From positions 1-26,114 of the forward strand of contig JBKOUY010000224.1 of the NCBI GenBank assembly GCA_046723645.1: a stretch of DNA of 26,114 nt, read 5' to 3'. Every line of letters begins with the position of its first letter. Position 1 is the stretch's first letter. The position numbers and the translations under genes are program-made. The DNA is from DASQUK01 sp046723645 (lineage in GTDB: Bacteria > Actinomycetota > Acidimicrobiia > Acidimicrobiales > VFJN01). Below the pieces are notes generated by a model. The model saw only the letters and a list, made by a program, of their open reading frames with translations, did no database searches and had not been told where the DNA came from. This document shows positions 7,072-15,814 of this stretch, piece after piece.

Positions 7072-8535
7072 ATGACCGAGCTGTTGTTGCGCGAGGTCAT
7101 CGTGGAGGGACGTCTGGTCGACGTCCGAGCGAGCGACGGGACCATCACCACCGTCGGTCCCCGCCTCGAGACGCGCCCCGGGGAGACGATCATCGACGGC
7201 CGGCGGGGTGCGCTGGTTCCTGGACTGCACGACCACCACATCCACCTGCTGGCGCTGGCGGCCGCCCAGCGATCCGTCTCCGTGGGCCCGGCCGTCACGC
7301 CCGATGCCGCCGCCTTCGCCGACGCACTGGCCGCCGCCGACCGCTCGCTGCCCCGAGGGGCCTGGCTGCGTGCGGTTGGCTACCACGAGTCGATCGCCGG
7401 GCCGCTCGACCGCTGGCGGATCGACGACATCGTCCTCGACCGGCCGGTCCGGGTGCAGCACCGCACCGGCATCGAGTGGGTCCTCAACTCGAGGGGCGTG
7501 GAGCTGACCGGGCTCGACGTGGAGGCTCCGGGGCCGAGCGGCGCCGCCGACTGGACCGGTGACATCCCGGCGATCACCGATCCCGTCGTGGGCGTGGAGC
7601 GCGATGCCCGGGGGCGGCCCACGGGCAGGCTCCGCGGCCTCGATCGCTGGCTGCGCGACCGGCTGCCACGGGAGCGGCCGCCCGACCTGGCGGCGGTGGG
7701 CGAGCGACTGTCGCGGCTCGGGGTCACCGGTGTGACGGACGCGACGCCGATCGACCGCATCGAGGACCTGGCCCCGCTGGCCGAGGCGGCGGCCGCAGGT
7801 GACCTGCCGCAGCGGACGGTGGTCACGGGCGGACCGGGCCTCGCGGCCGCCGAGATGCCGTCACCGCTGACCCGGGGCCCCGTGAAGCTCGTGATCGCCG
7901 ACCACGCCCTGCCGAGCCTCGAGGACCTAATGGGCTGGGTCCGGGCCGCGCACGAGCAGGACCGCCCCGTGGCGGTGCATTGCGTGACCCGCACCGCGCT
8001 GGCGCTGACGCTGGCCGCGCTCGACGCCGGGGGTGCGATCATCGGCGACCGCATCGAGCACGGCTCCGTGGTGCCGCCCGAGCTGCGCCGGCTGGTGGCG
8101 TCGCTCCGGCTGGTCGTGGTGACGCAGCCCAACTTCGTGGCCGAGCGCGGCGATCGCTACCTGGCCGAGGTCGACGCCGGCGACCAGCCGCACCTGTACC
8201 CGTGCCGCAGCCTGCTCGACGCCGGGATCGGCGTGGGCGGCGGGACCGACGCGCCCTTCGGCGATCCCGATCCCTGGCTCGCCATCAGGGCGGCCGTCGA
8301 GCGTCGGACCGCCGGGGGCGCGCCCCTGGGGCTGCGCGAGGCCGTGTCCCCCGAGCGGGCGCTGGCGCTGTTCCTCACGCCCCCCGACGATCCGGGCGGA
8401 GAGGTGCGGCGCGTGCGCCCCGGCGCCCCCGCGGACCTGTGCCTGCTCGACGCCTCGCTGTCGCTGGTCCTCGAGGAACCGTCGTCGGAGCACGTGGCGC
8501 TGACGGTCCACGCCGGCGTGCCCCACGGCCGGTGA
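7072..8535 (+). CDS. Amidohydrolase family 3 (YtcJ-like) metal-dependent hydrolase
   Basis: The 487-residue protein is a composite-domain TIM-barrel amidohydrolase. The N-terminal beta-sandwich part includes DGTITTVGP. The metal motif GLHDHHIHL lies at 51-59 with the D-x-H-x-H pattern. A Lys in RGPVKLVIAD could be the bridging carboxylated Lys. Further metal-binding residues appear as His in RPVAVHCVTR, His in DRIEHGSVV and Asp in GGGTDAPFGDPDPW. The C-terminus returns to the small domain (GAPADLCLLDASLS). Relatives include N-substituted formamide deformylase-type enzymes, but the substrate is not predictable. The gene lies 22 nt after the CoA-transferase and may be co-transcribed with it in addition to having its own promoter. 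A strong hairpin follows. Confidence 0.88.
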   Translation: MTELLLREVIVEGRLVDVRASDGTITTVGPRLETRPGETIIDGRRGALVPGLHDHHIHLLALAAAQRSVSVGPAVTPDAAAFADALAAADRSLPRGAWLRAVGYHESIAGPLDRWRIDDIVLDRPVRVQHRTGIEWVLNSRGVELTGLDVEAPGPSGAADWTGDIPAITDPVVGVERDARGRPTGRLRGLDRWLRDRLPRERPPDLAAVGERLSRLGVTGVTDATPIDRIEDLAPLAEAAAAGDLPQRTVVTGGPGLAAAEMPSPLTRGPVKLVIADHALPSLEDLMGWVRAAHEQDRPVAVHCVTRTALALTLAALDAGGAIIGDRIEHGSVVPPELRRLVASLRLVVVTQPNFVAERGDRYLAEVDAGDQPHLYPCRSLLDAGIGVGGGTDAPFGDPDPWLAIRAAVERRTAGGAPLGLREAVSPERALALFLTPPDDPGGEVRRVRPGAPADLCLLDASLSLVLEEPSSEHVALTVHAGVPHGR

Positions 8536-8538
8536 CGT

Positions 8539-8580
8539 CTTCGAAGATCTTCGGGGCTCGAGGCCCCGAGGATCTTCAAG
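8539..8580. terminator. Long hairpin, bidirectional terminator between convergent genes
   Basis: The arms 8539-8557 and 8563-8580 form an 18-bp stem with one bulged base and one G-T wobble, around a 5-nt loop (TCGAG). It occupies essentially the whole 48-nt gap between the amidohydrolase stop codon and the acyl-CoA synthetase stop codon. It should act on transcripts from both sides; the lack of a U-tract is typical for GC-rich actinobacteria. Confidence 0.8.
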
Positions 8581-8583
8581 GAA

Positions 8584-10164
8584 TCAGTTGACCAGCCGGT
8601 CGGCGTCCTGCCAGTACTGCGCGCGCAGCGCCTTCTTGTCGGGCTTGCCCAGGGGGCTGAGGGGGATCGACTCGGCGACGTCGACCGACTTGGGCGCGTG
8701 CACCGACCCCTTGGCCCGCTTGACCAGCTCGATCAGCTCGTCGGCCACGATCTCGGCCCCCGGCCGGGGCACGACCACGGCCTTCACGGCCTCGCCCCAG
8801 CGGTCGTCGGGCACCCCGATGACCGCCACGGCCGCGACCGACGGGTGCGACGAGATCACGTCCTCGACCTCCCGCGGGAACACGTTGAAGCCGCCGCTGA
8901 CGATCATGTCCTTTTTGCGGTCGACGATCGTGTAGTAGCCCTCGTCGTCCTCGCGGGCGATGTCGCCGGTGTGTAGCCAGCCGCCGACGAACGCCTCGGC
9001 CGTCTGCTCGGGCTTGTTCCAGTAACCCTGCATCACCAGCGGTCCCCGGACGCAGATCTCGCCGGGCTCGCCCCGCGGCACCTCGTGGCCGGGGTCGTCC
9101 AGCAGCGCGACGTGCACCCACGGCACCGGGCGGCCACACGTTGCGAGCCGCTCCGGGCGCGTCACGTCGTGCTCGTCCTTGCGCAGCACGCAGATCGTCA
9201 TCGGCGCCTCGGCCTGGCCGTAGTACTGGAAGAAGATCGGCCCCAACTTGTCGATCGCCTCCGCCAGCCGGGTGGGGGACATGGCGGCGGCGCCGTAGTA
9301 GACGGTCTCGAGGCTGGACAGGTCCCGGGTGGCGAAGTCGGGGTGGTCCATGAGCATGTACAGCATCGTGGGCACGACCATCGTGGCGGTGATGCGCTCG
9401 CGCTCGATCGTCTCCAACACCAGGCCCGGCTCGAAGTACGGCACCACCACCAGCGACCCGCCCAGCAGGAGCACGGGGATGAAGAACGCCGCCCCGGCGT
9501 GGCTCAGCGGCGTGCACATGAGGAACCGGGGTTCGTGGGGCCATTCCCACTCGGTCAGCATGATCTGGGACATGGCGGCGCCGGAGCGGTAGCTGCCCAT
9601 GACGCCCTTGGGCTTGCCCGTGGTGCCGCCGGTGTACGCCAGGCCCGGGATGTCGGTGCCGTCGGCCCGGGGTGCCACCAGCGGCCGGGGGGCGAAGGTC
9701 GACGCCAGGGCGATGTAGTCCTCGCCCACGTCGCCGGGGCCGAGGGCCAGCAGGTTCTTCAGCCCCGGAACCCGGGCGGCCAGCTCGGCGGCGCGCTCGC
9801 CGAAGAACTGGGGGTCGAACACGAGGGTCTCGACGCCGGCGTCCTCGAGGACGTAGGCGTGGTCGTCGAGCGACCCGAGCGGGTGCAGCGGCGTGGTCCG
9901 GCAGCCCACGAGCATCGAGGCACCCATGTTGAACAGGACCTCCGGCCGGTTGAGCGCCAGCACCGCCGCCGGGCTCCCCCGGCCCAGGCCCTTGGCCTCG
10001 AGCGCCTGTACGTACCGGCTGATCTCGTCGGCGACCTCGGCCGCGGTCAACACTTGATCACCGAGGTAGACCGCGGGCTTGTCGGGGTTGCGGCCGAGGG
10101 CGGTGATCAGCAGGTCGGGCAGATGAATGCCGCGGTGCAGGTCGGGCGACTCCACGCCGGTCAT
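8584..10164 (-). CDS. AMP-forming acyl-CoA synthetase encoded in the Liv transporter operon
   Basis: The 526-residue ANL ligase is distinct from the FadD3-like gene. It has the phosphate-binding loop AYTGGTTGKPKGVMG (176-190), the A5 region FQYYGQAEAPM, GWLHTGDIAREDDEGYYTIVDRKKDMIVSGGFNV split over the A7/A8 hinge, and the terminal catalytic Lys region SPLGKPDKKAL. No membrane segment is present. The start ATG overlaps the stop codon of the small membrane protein by 4 nt, and the gene is the last of a six-gene liv-type operon. The context suggests that it activates the compound imported by the transporter. It could be a medium-chain, aromatic or steroid-side-chain acid ligase; sequence alone does not decide. 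Confidence 0.92.
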   Translation of the reverse strand: MTGVESPDLHRGIHLPDLLITALGRNPDKPAVYLGDQVLTAAEVADEISRYVQALEAKGLGRGSPAAVLALNRPEVLFNMGASMLVGCRTTPLHPLGSLDDHAYVLEDAGVETLVFDPQFFGERAAELAARVPGLKNLLALGPGDVGEDYIALASTFAPRPLVAPRADGTDIPGLAYTGGTTGKPKGVMGSYRSGAAMSQIMLTEWEWPHEPRFLMCTPLSHAGAAFFIPVLLLGGSLVVVPYFEPGLVLETIERERITATMVVPTMLYMLMDHPDFATRDLSSLETVYYGAAAMSPTRLAEAIDKLGPIFFQYYGQAEAPMTICVLRKDEHDVTRPERLATCGRPVPWVHVALLDDPGHEVPRGEPGEICVRGPLVMQGYWNKPEQTAEAFVGGWLHTGDIAREDDEGYYTIVDRKKDMIVSGGFNVFPREVEDVISSHPSVAAVAVIGVPDDRWGEAVKAVVVPRPGAEIVADELIELVKRAKGSVHAPKSVDVAESIPLSPLGKPDKKALRAQYWQDADRLVN

Positions 10165-10547
10165 CGGCTCGCCTCCGGCTCGGACACCTCGTGCTCGTCG
10201 GAGCTGTTGGGCTGGCCGAGCGCCCCGACCAGCCGATCCAGGTGCGCCTGGCCCTCGTAGAGCTGGCGCAGCAGCCAGAAGCGCAGGAACCGGGCCAGCG
10301 AGTAGCGCAGGAACACCGCGGCGCCCGCAACCGACAACCCCAGCATCGACACCGCGAGGATCACGAGGGACTGGATGTCGCGGTCGTCGGACTTGTCCAG
10401 CGAGAGCTGGTAGGCGACGAACGCGATGACCACGCCGGCCACCATCGCCACGGCGCCGACGGCCTGGAGGATGCCATCCCGCTTGGCCGACGTGCTCACC
10501 TTCAGATTGGCCGCCTCCTGTTCGAGGCGGGCTATCCGATCACTCAT
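10161..10547 (-). CDS. Small two-helix membrane protein of the liv operon
   Basis: The 128-residue protein begins MSDRIARLEQEAANLKVS, a short amphipathic coiled-coil-like stretch. Two hydrophobic helices follow: about 22-44 (GILQAVGAVAMVAGVVIAFV) and about 56-78 (SLVILAVSMLGLSVAGAAVF). The Arg/Leu-rich segment RYSLARFLRFWLLRQLYEG may be amphipathic, and the tail is acidic and soluble. I do not recognise the family. ATG 10547 is preferred over GTG 10553 because GGGGAG lies about 6 nt before it. The start lies inside livF (8-nt overlap) and the stop overlaps the ligase start by 4 nt. It is therefore translated with both and may link the transporter to the ligase at the membrane, which is an inference. 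Confidence 0.8.
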   Translation of the reverse strand: MSDRIARLEQEAANLKVSTSAKRDGILQAVGAVAMVAGVVIAFVAYQLSLDKSDDRDIQSLVILAVSMLGLSVAGAAVFLRYSLARFLRFWLLRQLYEGQAHLDRLVGALGQPNSSDEHEVSEPEASR

Positions 10548-11313
10548 GTTCACTCCCCAAGTAGGCCGACGACAGCTCCGACTGGAGCTCCGCCGGGGTG
10601 CCGGCGTGGGCCACGACGCCGTTGACCATGATGGCCGCCCGGTCCGCGATGCCGAGCACGGCCCGGGCGAACTGCTCGACCACCAGGATCGAGATGCCCT
10701 CCTGCGCCACCTGCGCCACGATCTCGTACAGCTGCTGCACCACGATCGGCGCCAGCCCCATCGACAGCTCGTCGAGCACCAGCAACGCCGGGTCGGTCAC
10801 GAGCGCACGCGACAGTGCGAGCATCTGCTGCTCGCCGCCCGACAGCGATCCGGCCAGCTGGTGGCGGCGCGGGCCCAGCAGCGGGAACCGGGCGTAGGCC
10901 GCCTCCTCGAGGCCGTCGAGGCGACCCGACACCTGGGTCGCCATCCAGAGGTTCTCCCGCACGGTCAGGTTGGGGAACACGCCGTGGCCCTCGGGGATGG
11001 TGCAGACCCCGATGCGGGCGAGGTCGTGGCACGAGGCCCCGGTCACGTCGTGGCCGGCAACGTGGACGCGGCCGGCGGTGGGCGCCAGCAGGGCGGCGGC
11101 CACCTTGACGGTGGTCGACTTGCCCGCCCCGTTGGCGCCGAGCAGGGCGACCACAGCCCCCCGGGGGACGGCCAGGTCGACGCCGTGCAGGACCTCGATG
11201 CCGCCGTACGCGGCCCGGATCCCGACCAGCTCCAGCAGCGGTGCCGCCGGCGACGCCGAGCCGTTCGCCGCCAGGCTCACGCCGACACCCCGTTCCTGGC
11301 GAGACGGCTCCAT
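10540..11313 (-). CDS. livF: Branched-chain amino acid-type ABC transporter ATP-binding protein LivF
   Basis: This 257-residue ATPase has Walker A GANGAGKST (59-67), the ABC signature LSGGEQQMLALSRAL, Walker B LLVLDELSMGLAP, and the switch His replaced by a Glu-containing VEQF segment. The pattern IPEGHGVFPNLTVRENL is typical of LivF. It should couple ATP hydrolysis to substrate passage through the LivHM permease, as a partner of LivG. The start ATG shares one base with the livG stop codon (TGATG), so translation is coupled. An N-terminal extension of about 25 residues precedes the usual LLELVGIRAAYGG start. The cargo is probably not an amino acid, given the ligase in the same operon. Confidence 0.94.
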   Translation of the reverse strand: MEPSRQERGVGVSLAANGSASPAAPLLELVGIRAAYGGIEVLHGVDLAVPRGAVVALLGANGAGKSTTVKVAAALLAPTAGRVHVAGHDVTGASCHDLARIGVCTIPEGHGVFPNLTVRENLWMATQVSGRLDGLEEAAYARFPLLGPRRHQLAGSLSGGEQQMLALSRALVTDPALLVLDELSMGLAPIVVQQLYEIVAQVAQEGISILVVEQFARAVLGIADRAAIMVNGVVAHAGTPAELQSELSSAYLGSEHE

Positions 11314-12062
11314 CAGCCGACCCCCTCGGGGGTTCCCAGGTACGCCTCGATCACGGCCCGGTCGTTGCGCACCTGGTCGGGGGGGCCAGCCGCGATGGTG
11401 CGGCCGTAGTCCAGCACGTTGATCGTGTGGCAGACGTCCATCACGAGCGTCATGTCGTGCTCGACCAGGCAGATCGCGAGCCCGTCCGCCGCCAGCCGCC
11501 GCAGCAGCGAGCCGAACGCCTCGGTCTCGCGCTCGGTCTGGCCGGCCGCCGGCTCGTCGAGCAGAAGCACCGACGGGCGCGTCATCAGCGCCCGGGCCAG
11601 CTCGACCACGCGGGCCCGGCCGGTCGGTATCTCCGACACCTCGCGGTCGGCGATCGCCTCCAGGCCGGTCAGCTCGATGATCCGCTCGGCCTCGTCGCCC
11701 GCATTGGCGCGCCGACCGATCCACCGCCGGCCGCTCCAGCGGTTGCGGATGTCGCCGCCCACCCGGACGTTGTCGCGCACCGTGAGCGAGGTGAACAGCT
11801 CCAGCCGCTGGAACGTCCGCGCCAGCCCCTGCCGGGCCCGGCGGTGTGGCGGCGCCGACGTGATGTCGGCCCCGTCGAGGAACACGCGGCCCGCCTGAGG
11901 GGCCTGCAGCCCGCACACGACGTTGAACAGCGTGGTCTTGCCGGCGCCGTTGGGCCCGATCAGCCCGGTGATAATGCCGCGCTCGACATCGATCGACGTC
12001 CGGTCGAGCGCCGCCTTGCCCCCGAAGTGGACGGTGACGTCCCGGGCCTCGAGCAGGGCCAC
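11313..12062 (-). CDS. livG: Branched-chain amino acid-type ABC transporter ATP-binding protein LivG
   Basis: The 249-residue ATPase shows Walker A GPNGAGKTT (36-44), the Q-loop region GLARTFQRLELF, Walker B VLLLDEPAAGQ and the switch His in CLVEHDMTLVM. The signature motif is the divergent LivG type, IPTGRARVVELARAL, rather than LSGGQ. The GTG start at 12062 was chosen because it begins 2 nt after the permease stop codon and follows a GGGGGT ribosome-binding sequence. No ATG lies nearby, and the protein then begins with the family's usual first strand. It pairs with LivF to power the LivHM permease. Loss of Leu-Asn after EPAAG (here QTERETE) is a small departure from E. coli-type LivG. Confidence 0.92.
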   Translation of the reverse strand: MALLEARDVTVHFGGKAALDRTSIDVERGIITGLIGPNGAGKTTLFNVVCGLQAPQAGRVFLDGADITSAPPHRRARQGLARTFQRLELFTSLTVRDNVRVGGDIRNRWSGRRWIGRRANAGDEAERIIELTGLEAIADREVSEIPTGRARVVELARALMTRPSVLLLDEPAAGQTERETEAFGSLLRRLAADGLAICLVEHDMTLVMDVCHTINVLDYGRTIAAGPPDQVRNDRAVIEAYLGTPEGVG

Positions 12063-12064
12063 GG

Positions 12065-14311
12065 TCAGCGACCCCCCACCGGCAGGCCCAGCTCGCGGTC
12101 GAGCCTGTCGCGGTCGGCGGGCCGGAAGGGCCGCGAGACGCCCACCAGCTCGAGGGGGACGTCGTCGCTGCCGTCGGCGGAGGCCGCGACCGGCGCCGGT
12201 GGTGGCGCCAGGCGCTTGGCCGCCAGCGGCATCGCGGCGATCACGAGCCCGACCAGCACCACGAACCACCAGTTGCTGATGGTGTCGTTGCGCGCCAGCA
12301 GGTAGCACACCGCGACGGCGGCACACCCGGCGACCACCACGGGCTTCGCCCGGCGCAGCGCGCCGAACTCCACGACGATCTGTTCGACCGCGCCCGTGGG
12401 GTTGCGGCCGATGCTCACGCCCATCAGCGCCGGCAACACCGTCGTGAACCGGGCCAGGAAGTCGAAGAGTCCCTCGGCGTCGGGGTAGTCGACGCCGAGC
12501 TTGTCGAAGGTGTTCTGCAGGGCGACGAACGCCACGCCGAACAGGATCCCGCCGAACAGCGCCCCGCTCACGTAGCCGATGCCGCCCACGACGGTCAGGA
12601 CGAGCAGCGACAGGCTGAGGAAGATGTCGTAGCGGTCGAGGTTCGCCGACCCGAGCTGCGACGTCATGAGCGCGCCGCCGACGCCGGCGATGGCGGCCGA
12701 CAGCATGAACACCGACAGCTTCAGCGCCACTGGGCTCTGCCCCAGGGTGGCGGAGGCGGCCGGGCTGTCCTTCAGTGCGGTGAGCCGGCGGCCGTAGCTG
12801 CTGTGGCGCAGTGCGACCAGCCCCACGCCGATCACGGCGAAGAACACGGTCACGGCCATGAGGAACGTGGGCATGGCCGCCAGGTCGAGCGGGCCGATCT
12901 TGGGACGCGGCACCGTGAGGTTGCCGCTCGGGAAGATGCTGAACCTGGAGTGCAGCAGCGGCAGCTTCCGGTCGGTGATCTCGCGCAACACCATGTTGGA
13001 CACGAACACGCCGAACGCCAGGGTCGACAGCGCCAGGTAGAGCCCGCGCAGGCGCAGCGACGGCAGCGCCACCAACCCCCCGACCACGGCGCACACGCCG
13101 GCGGCAAGCAGGTAGCCCCAGAGCGTGGCCCGGGCGCCGCTCCCGCTGCCCGACACGCCGTAGTGATGGACGATGATCGCCCCGATCGCCCCGAACGACA
13201 GGACCGCCAGGTTGATCTCGCCGGCATATCCGGTGAGCAGCACCAACGACAGCGCGATGACCGCCGCCGTCATCGAGAACGCCATGTGGTTGATCGCGGT
13301 GGGGGCCAGGATCTCGCGCAGCAGGAACATGACGCCCACCAGCGCGAGGCCGGCGATCACCGCACTGCGCACGCTCGGCATGCGGAACCGCTCGCGGGTT
13401 CGGAGGATGGTGGCCCCCCGCAGCCGGTCCTGGGGCAGGAACAGCAGCACGACGAACAGGGCGATCATCGGCAGCGAGACGCGGAAGTTGCCGGTCCACG
13501 TCCACCGGTCGGCCGGGAAGTAGCCGATGACGTAGCTGCCGGCGAGGCCCAGGACCAGCGCGCCGAGGAACGTCCGCGGCAGGCTGCGCAGCCTGCCGAA
13601 CATGGCCGCGGCGAAGGCGTCGATCACGAGGAGCGTGAGCGCGGTGGCGCTCATCGCCGTTCCCTGGATCGGAGTGATGAGAATGCCGGCCAGCGCCGCG
13701 AGGAACGCCCCCAACGCCCACGACAGCATGGCCAGCCGTTCCGGACGCCCGGCGTTGAGCTCGAGCAGGTCGGGGTCGTCGACCACCGCCCGCATGGCCA
13801 CGCCGTTGCGGGTGCGGAAGAAGAAGAAGCGGAGGGCCAGCGCGATCACGGCCGCCAGCACCAGGGCCAGCAGCTCGTGCCAGGTGAGGTTGACCCCCGC
13901 GATGCTCACGGTCTTGTCGGCGCCGAAGAACAGCAGGAACAGCCGGGGCGTCCGGGGCGTCGGGTCCCAGATCCAGGTGGCCAGTGCGAGGAAGCCGAGC
14001 ATCACGCTGACCGGCACGACGATCCGCGTGACCTCGGAGGTCCCCCGCAAGCCCCGCATGATCACGCCGTAGATCAGTGCCCCCAGGACCGGCGCCGCGA
14101 CGCCGAGCACGGCGAGCAGGGCCAGCGGGGCCGGCCAACCCCAGTCGAAACGCACCTGCCAATAGGCGAACGCAGCCAGCATGGCGACGGCGCCGTGGGC
14201 GAAGTTGAAGATGCCCGACGTGGTGTAGGTGACGACGAGTCCGGACGCGGCGATCCCGTACACGCCGCCGGTCACCAACCCGAGGATCGTGTACTGCAGG
14301 AATGTCTGCAC
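12065..14311 (-). CDS. livHM: Fused LivH-LivM permease of a branched-chain amino acid-type ABC transporter
   Basis: The 748-residue integral membrane protein joins the two permease subunits in one chain. Residues 1 to about 300 are LivH-like (GLVVTYTTSGIFNFAHGAVAMLAAF is diagnostic). About 320 to 640 are LivM-like (LLTGYAGEINLAVLSFGAIGA and GLRGLYLALSTLAFGVFVSN-type segments). Both parts contain many hydrophobic helices. After LivM there is an extra hydrophobic pair and a soluble charged tail ending REL.LPVGGR. Such fusions are common in actinobacteria. The start codon is GTG 14311, 15 nt after the substrate-binding-protein stop codon, and livG begins 2 nt after its stop. It forms the membrane channel for the operon's cargo. 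Confidence 0.93.
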   Translation of the reverse strand: MQTFLQYTILGLVTGGVYGIAASGLVVTYTTSGIFNFAHGAVAMLAAFAYWQVRFDWGWPAPLALLAVLGVAAPVLGALIYGVIMRGLRGTSEVTRIVVPVSVMLGFLALATWIWDPTPRTPRLFLLFFGADKTVSIAGVNLTWHELLALVLAAVIALALRFFFFRTRNGVAMRAVVDDPDLLELNAGRPERLAMLSWALGAFLAALAGILITPIQGTAMSATALTLLVIDAFAAAMFGRLRSLPRTFLGALVLGLAGSYVIGYFPADRWTWTGNFRVSLPMIALFVVLLFLPQDRLRGATILRTRERFRMPSVRSAVIAGLALVGVMFLLREILAPTAINHMAFSMTAAVIALSLVLLTGYAGEINLAVLSFGAIGAIIVHHYGVSGSGSGARATLWGYLLAAGVCAVVGGLVALPSLRLRGLYLALSTLAFGVFVSNMVLREITDRKLPLLHSRFSIFPSGNLTVPRPKIGPLDLAAMPTFLMAVTVFFAVIGVGLVALRHSSYGRRLTALKDSPAASATLGQSPVALKLSVFMLSAAIAGVGGALMTSQLGSANLDRYDIFLSLSLLVLTVVGGIGYVSGALFGGILFGVAFVALQNTFDKLGVDYPDAEGLFDFLARFTTVLPALMGVSIGRNPTGAVEQIVVEFGALRRAKPVVVAGCAAVAVCYLLARNDTISNWWFVVLVGLVIAAMPLAAKRLAPPPAPVAASADGSDDVPLELVGVSRPFRPADRDRLDRELGLPVGGR

Positions 14312-14326
14312 GGCCGCCGACCGCTC

Positions 14327-15751
14327 CTACTGCTGCGGCTGGAACTTGGTGGAGACGCGGTTCTCGTCGAGCTCGGCCTGGTCCACGACGCGTCCCGTCA
14401 ACTCGATGGCTCCGTCGGGGTTGCAGTCGAACTCGCCCTGCTCCTCGGGGGACGCCTGCACCCACGTCGTGCCGTCGAGCTTGAGGAGCATCGCGCACTC
14501 CGGGGGCATGTTCCCCCCGGGGTTCGACTCCGCGTGCAGCCCGCCGCCGGTCCAGCTGGTGATCTTGGACAGCTGGTCGAGGACGCACTGCCGCGTCAGG
14601 TCGGTGCCGCACTCCTTCGCCGCCGTCGCCCACAGCAGGAAGGACGACGTGGCCTGCTCGCCCAGCTGGCTGACGTCGCCGCCGTGCTCGGTCACGATGT
14701 CGAGGTACTGCTGGGTGGCGGGGTTCGAGTCGGCCTGCTCGAACGGCGTGAATGCCGTGCGGACGTACACCCGATCGCCGTTGCCCGAGGCGTTCCAGTC
14801 GGCGAACGATTGGAGGTAGGCGTTGGAGTCGGTGAGCCAGATCGGGTCGTAGCCGACCTGCGCGGCGTCGTCGAGCAGGTTCTGCATGTTCGGGTACGGC
14901 TGGCCGGAGTAGTAGACGACCTGGGCCCCGCAGTCGGACATCCGCTGGGCGAAGGGCTTCCAGTCGGGCTCGCCGGCGATGTTGTACTCGATGGGGCAGT
15001 CGAGGAACTCGAAGCCGAAGTCGTCGAACGTCTGCAGGACCTTGTCCTTGGTGTCGATGGTGGCGGCGAAGTTGCCGAACATCACCGTGGCGTTCTTGAC
15101 CTCGTCGGGGAACAGCTCGGCGACCTGGTCGGCCCAGCCCGCCGGGTAGACGTCGGCCGGGTTGGGCACGGACTGGTACATGAGCGGCGCGTTGGCGAAC
15201 TCAGGGCTCACCGAATAGGTGGGGACCGAGGGCAGCCCGCAGCCCAACCGGGTCTCCTCCTGCGCGGAGTCGAGCGCCCACGCGTTGCCCACAAGCATGA
15301 AGACCTCGCCGCAGGCCTGCGTCATGGCGTTGACGACGTCGGTGATGGCGGCGTCGTAGTAGTTGCCGACGATCTCGCGGCCGTTGATGCCCCCCTGGTC
15401 GTTGCACCAGTCGATCATCGCCTCGATGGCGTCGGACGTCTCGTGGCTCAGCCCGGGCGACACCGGATAGCCGGCGTCGTCGCCGTATCCGATGACGATC
15501 TGGGACGCGGTCACACCCTGTTCCGTGGCGCTGGCGGCACCGGCCCCGTCCTCGGCCTCCCCACAGGGCGACTCGAGGTCGCCGAACATCTCCGTGTCCC
15601 CGCCGCCGTTCTCGGCGGTGGTGGTGTCCCCGCCGCCGGTCTCGTCCGCGGTCGCGGTCGGCTCGTCGCCGCGGTCGGAGCTGCACGCCGCGGCGGCGAC
15701 GACGGCCAGCGCGGCGAGTGCTGCGGAGGTGCGCAACCAGGTGTGACGCAC
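14327..15751 (-). CDS. livK: LivK-like substrate-binding lipoprotein
   Basis: The 474-residue periplasmic-binding-protein type 1 fold protein opens with a lipoprotein signal peptide: basic MRHTWLR, a hydrophobic Ala/Val core, and VVAAAACSS with Cys23. A Thr/Gly/Glu-rich tether follows to about residue 55. The mature part has ITIGYGDD-like IVIGYGDDAGYPVS, DWCNDQGGINGREI and VVYYSGQPYPNMQNLLDDAAQVGYDPIWL, typical of LivK/Leu-binding proteins. Several cysteines (CGE, CGLPS, CPIEY, CGAQ, CGTDL, CVLD) suggest disulfides outside the membrane. GTG 15751 is supported by AAGGGGGG 7 nt upstream. It is the first gene of the operon and delivers an unknown ligand to LivHM-LivFG. The name livK reflects family, not a proven leucine cargo. 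Confidence 0.9.
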   Translation of the reverse strand: MRHTWLRTSAALAALAVVAAAACSSDRGDEPTATADETGGGDTTTAENGGGDTEMFGDLESPCGEAEDGAGAASATEQGVTASQIVIGYGDDAGYPVSPGLSHETSDAIEAMIDWCNDQGGINGREIVGNYYDAAITDVVNAMTQACGEVFMLVGNAWALDSAQEETRLGCGLPSVPTYSVSPEFANAPLMYQSVPNPADVYPAGWADQVAELFPDEVKNATVMFGNFAATIDTKDKVLQTFDDFGFEFLDCPIEYNIAGEPDWKPFAQRMSDCGAQVVYYSGQPYPNMQNLLDDAAQVGYDPIWLTDSNAYLQSFADWNASGNGDRVYVRTAFTPFEQADSNPATQQYLDIVTEHGGDVSQLGEQATSSFLLWATAAKECGTDLTRQCVLDQLSKITSWTGGGLHAESNPGGNMPPECAMLLKLDGTTWVQASPEEQGEFDCNPDGAIELTGRVVDQAELDENRVSTKFQPQQ

Positions 15752-15758
15752 GGCGTGT

Positions 15759-15766
15759 CCCCCCTT
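15759..15766 (-). promoter_or_regulatory. Strong ribosome-binding site of the livK-like gene
   Basis: AAGGGGGG on the minus strand lies 7 nt before GTG 15751. It is the clearest Shine-Dalgarno sequence in the window and fixes the start of the substrate-binding protein. It contrasts with the several genes here that lack one. Confidence 0.7.
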
Positions 15767-15814
15767 GGTATCGACGCTCGACGCTGGCAGGTCGACGGAG
15801 CGCCGTCGGCGATT

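Noticed and set aside
5234..7298. Two long minus-strand frames (to 7069 and 7298) opposite the CoA-transferase
   Set aside because: They lack motifs and read antisense to a protein with clear family III CoA-transferase signatures.
12063..14633. Upstream extension of the livG frame through the permease gene
   Set aside because: The frame is open only because of high GC. LivG homology begins at GTG 12062, and the DNA upstream encodes the LivHM permease in another frame.
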